This document shows, piece by piece, positions 5,869-6,952 of a stretch of DNA of 6,952 nt. Under the pieces are notes generated by a model. The model had not been told where the DNA came from and did not search any database. It saw nothing but the letters and a program-made list of their open reading frames with translations. A program made the translations under genes and the position numbers. Numbering within the stretch: the first letter of the stretch is position 1; each line of letters starts with the position of its first letter. Source of the DNA: Actinomycetota bacterium (lineage in GTDB: Bacteria > Actinomycetota > Geothermincolia > Fen-727 > JAQURN01); assembly GCA_028715585.1 (NCBI GenBank), contig JAQURN010000069.1:1-6952 (forward strand), in the 5' to 3' direction.

Positions 5869-6111
5869 CTAAGCTGCGTAATTGGCAATTTCGCTTGGCC
5901 TTGGGACGTGGCAGCGCCAGGCTTCAACGACCGAATCATGCTCGTCCACTAACACCATCGATGGAGTACAAAAGACGCTGTAAAAGGCAGCTTCGGCAAG
6001 ACCTTCGGGGTCTTCAAGGTCGTACATCTCGCTGAAAGGAAACTGGTTCGCTACCTCTTTTGCGGCAGGGCAGTTAGGACACCCTTTTTTCACAAAGACC
6101 TTTAGTACCAT
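5869..6111 (-). CDS. Small thioredoxin/glutaredoxin-like protein, likely electron donor to NrdD
   Basis: Product of 80 aa, the size of NrdH/glutaredoxin-type redoxins. A first strand MVLKVFVKKG leads into the redox-active CPNC (C11-C14) at the start of helix 1; the cis-proline loop is TPSMVLVD (P50), followed by a final strand and short helix. Two further cysteines, C48 just before the cis-Pro loop and C67, are unusual extras. The ATG at 6111 has a near-perfect AGGAGGT 7 nt upstream. The gene overlaps the 3' end of nrdD by 38 nt, suggesting coupled expression. Class III reductases divide into formate-using and thiol-redoxin-using types; the overlap with a redoxin gene suggests the latter here, but that is inference from context. 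Confidence 0.87.
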   Translation of the reverse strand: MVLKVFVKKGCPNCPAAKEVANQFPFSEMYDLEDPEGLAEAAFYSVFCTPSMVLVDEHDSVVEAWRCHVPRPSEIANYAA

Positions 6112-6952
6112 GTGACTTACCTCCTGTCAGAGAAGTTTTCCTGCGCTCGGCAAGTTCCCCGAGCTTCCCCTTGTTCCAGGTTGACACCTTCGAATAGTAG
6201 CCGACTATCCTAGTTATCCCATAGACGTTCGAGGAACCGCAGTGTGGACATTCTTCCAAAAGCCCTCTACTTGCCTTGGAACACTGGTTACAGATAGTAA
6301 ATTCAGGGCTGAAGGCAATTTGCTCGGCAGTGGTTTCTTCAAATGCTTTCTCGACAAACCTTCTTATCGAAGCGGGCGGCGGCTCGTGCTCACCAAGCCA
6401 GATGTGGATTATCGCTCCGGCTTTGATTAGAGGATGGAAAAGGCTTTGCTTCCTGACCCTTTCTATGTAGTCGATATCCGCGTTTGTGGCGAAGTGTATG
6501 CTGTTCGTATAGTAATAATTACCGCTTTTGACATCTCCCTTTACTACGCTTCTTGTCTGGGCGGGGAAGTATTTCATGTCCAGTTTCGCAAGCCTATAGC
6601 CGCTCGACTCGGCAGGTGATTCCTCGAGCACCATGTTTATGCCCAGTTTCTTGGACAACTCTTCGCACAGCAGATTCATTTTCGCCACTATCTTCAAACC
6701 AAATTTAAGAGCCTTATTGGATTGGTGAAGCTGCTCGCCGGTGTGAAACTCTACCAATTCGTTGAGCCCAAGAAGGCCAACCAGATAGGTAAGCTTTTCC
6801 GGTCGGAGATAGGTCTCGCCATCGTGATTCATGCAGAGCAGGGCGACTGGGCCTTCGCTTCCTAGCGACATGAGCTCGGTGATGAATTTCTTTTTCTGAA
6901 GGTGTGCTTTGGCAACTATCGAGATAGCTTTTTCAAGCTCACTCATCAACAG
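6074..6952 (-). CDS. nrdD: Anaerobic (class III) ribonucleoside-triphosphate reductase, C-terminal part (5' end outside window)
   Basis: Reduces ribonucleotides to deoxyribonucleotides by glycyl-radical chemistry in the absence of oxygen. The frame is open to the right edge; about 292 C-terminal residues are present. Seen: GLLGLNELVEFHTGEQ, SPAESSGYRLAKLD (active-site loop), YYYTNSIHFATNADIDYIERV, AFSPEFTICNQC, a four-cysteine zinc site (CNQC at 6281-6292 and CPHC at 6239-6250), and the glycyl-radical segment RIVGYYSKVSTWNKGKLGEL with the radical Gly codon at 6200-6202. The thiyl-radical cysteine region is upstream, outside the window. After the usual end near GELAERRK the frame continues with about 20 extra residues that overlap the redoxin gene. 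The activase gene nrdG is not in the window and may lie upstream or elsewhere. Confidence 0.96.
   Translation of the reverse strand: MLMSELEKAISIVAKAHLQKKKFITELMSLGSEGPVALLCMNHDGETYLRPEKLTYLVGLLGLNELVEFHTGEQLHQSNKALKFGLKIVAKMNLLCEELSKKLGINMVLEESPAESSGYRLAKLDMKYFPAQTRSVVKGDVKSGNYYYTNSIHFATNADIDYIERVRKQSLFHPLIKAGAIIHIWLGEHEPPPASIRRFVEKAFEETTAEQIAFSPEFTICNQCSKASRGLLEECPHCGSSNVYGITRIVGYYSKVSTWNKGKLGELAERRKTSLTGGKSHGTKGLCEKRVS
6119..6125 (-). promoter_or_regulatory. Consensus Shine-Dalgarno of the redoxin gene inside nrdD
   Basis: On the minus strand this reads AGGAGGT, ending 7 nt before the ATG of the redoxin gene. It lies within the last codons of nrdD, so the reductase's C-terminal tail and the redoxin's translation start occupy the same DNA. 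Confidence 0.7.

Overview
The window is a compact bacterial segment of about 46-48% G+C by eye. It has eight protein genes with clear coding signatures, two of them cut by the window edges, and no RNA genes, insertion sequences or CRISPR. The gene mix suggests an anaerobic Gram-positive-type bacterium: a class III (oxygen-sensitive) ribonucleotide reductase with its own small redoxin, a DUF3786 protein, a small four-helix membrane protein of a style common in Actinobacteria, and an RlpA-type wall enzyme carrying a PcsB/CwlO-like coiled coil. A deep-branching anaerobic actinobacterial lineage is my best guess, but this is low-confidence inference. TTG starts appear at the AsnC-like gene and at dUTPase.

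Left part (1-2325): the 3' end of a TrkA/RCK potassium channel regulator runs rightward. A gap of about 150 nt follows, holding a good sigma-70-type promoter with a palindrome in its spacer. Next comes the secreted coiled-coil/RlpA protein. It meets head-on a leftward gene for a small four-helix membrane protein.

Middle part (2326-4782): from a divergent gap run two rightward genes. The first encodes an AsnC/Lrp-type ligand-binding domain at the N-terminus fused to an unrecognised, possibly winged-helix, C-terminal domain. The second encodes a signal-peptide-bearing, C-terminally anchored extracytoplasmic protein that looks like an M61/M1 gluzincin peptidase whose HEXXH zinc motif has decayed. 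The 170 nt between them is unusual: a 7-2-7 AT-rich palindrome, then a strong Shine-Dalgarno that serves a 14-codon leader ORF, whose stop overlaps the main gene's ATG (TAATG).

Right part (4779-6952): a leftward four-gene cluster reads nrdD (partial), a thioredoxin/glutaredoxin-like protein, dUTPase and DUF3786, with a 38-nt overlap and gaps of 18 and 28 nt. The first three fit one job: anaerobic deoxynucleotide synthesis (NrdD), its electron donor (the redoxin) and clean-up of dUTP to feed dTTP synthesis (dUTPase). The role of DUF3786 is unknown. Its stop codon interlocks with that of the pseudo-peptidase gene in a shared TTAA.

The most interesting items are the apparently inactive membrane-anchored gluzincin with its leader-ORF arrangement, the AsnC-domain/unknown-domain fusion and the PcsB/CwlO-like coiled coil joined to an RlpA barrel.
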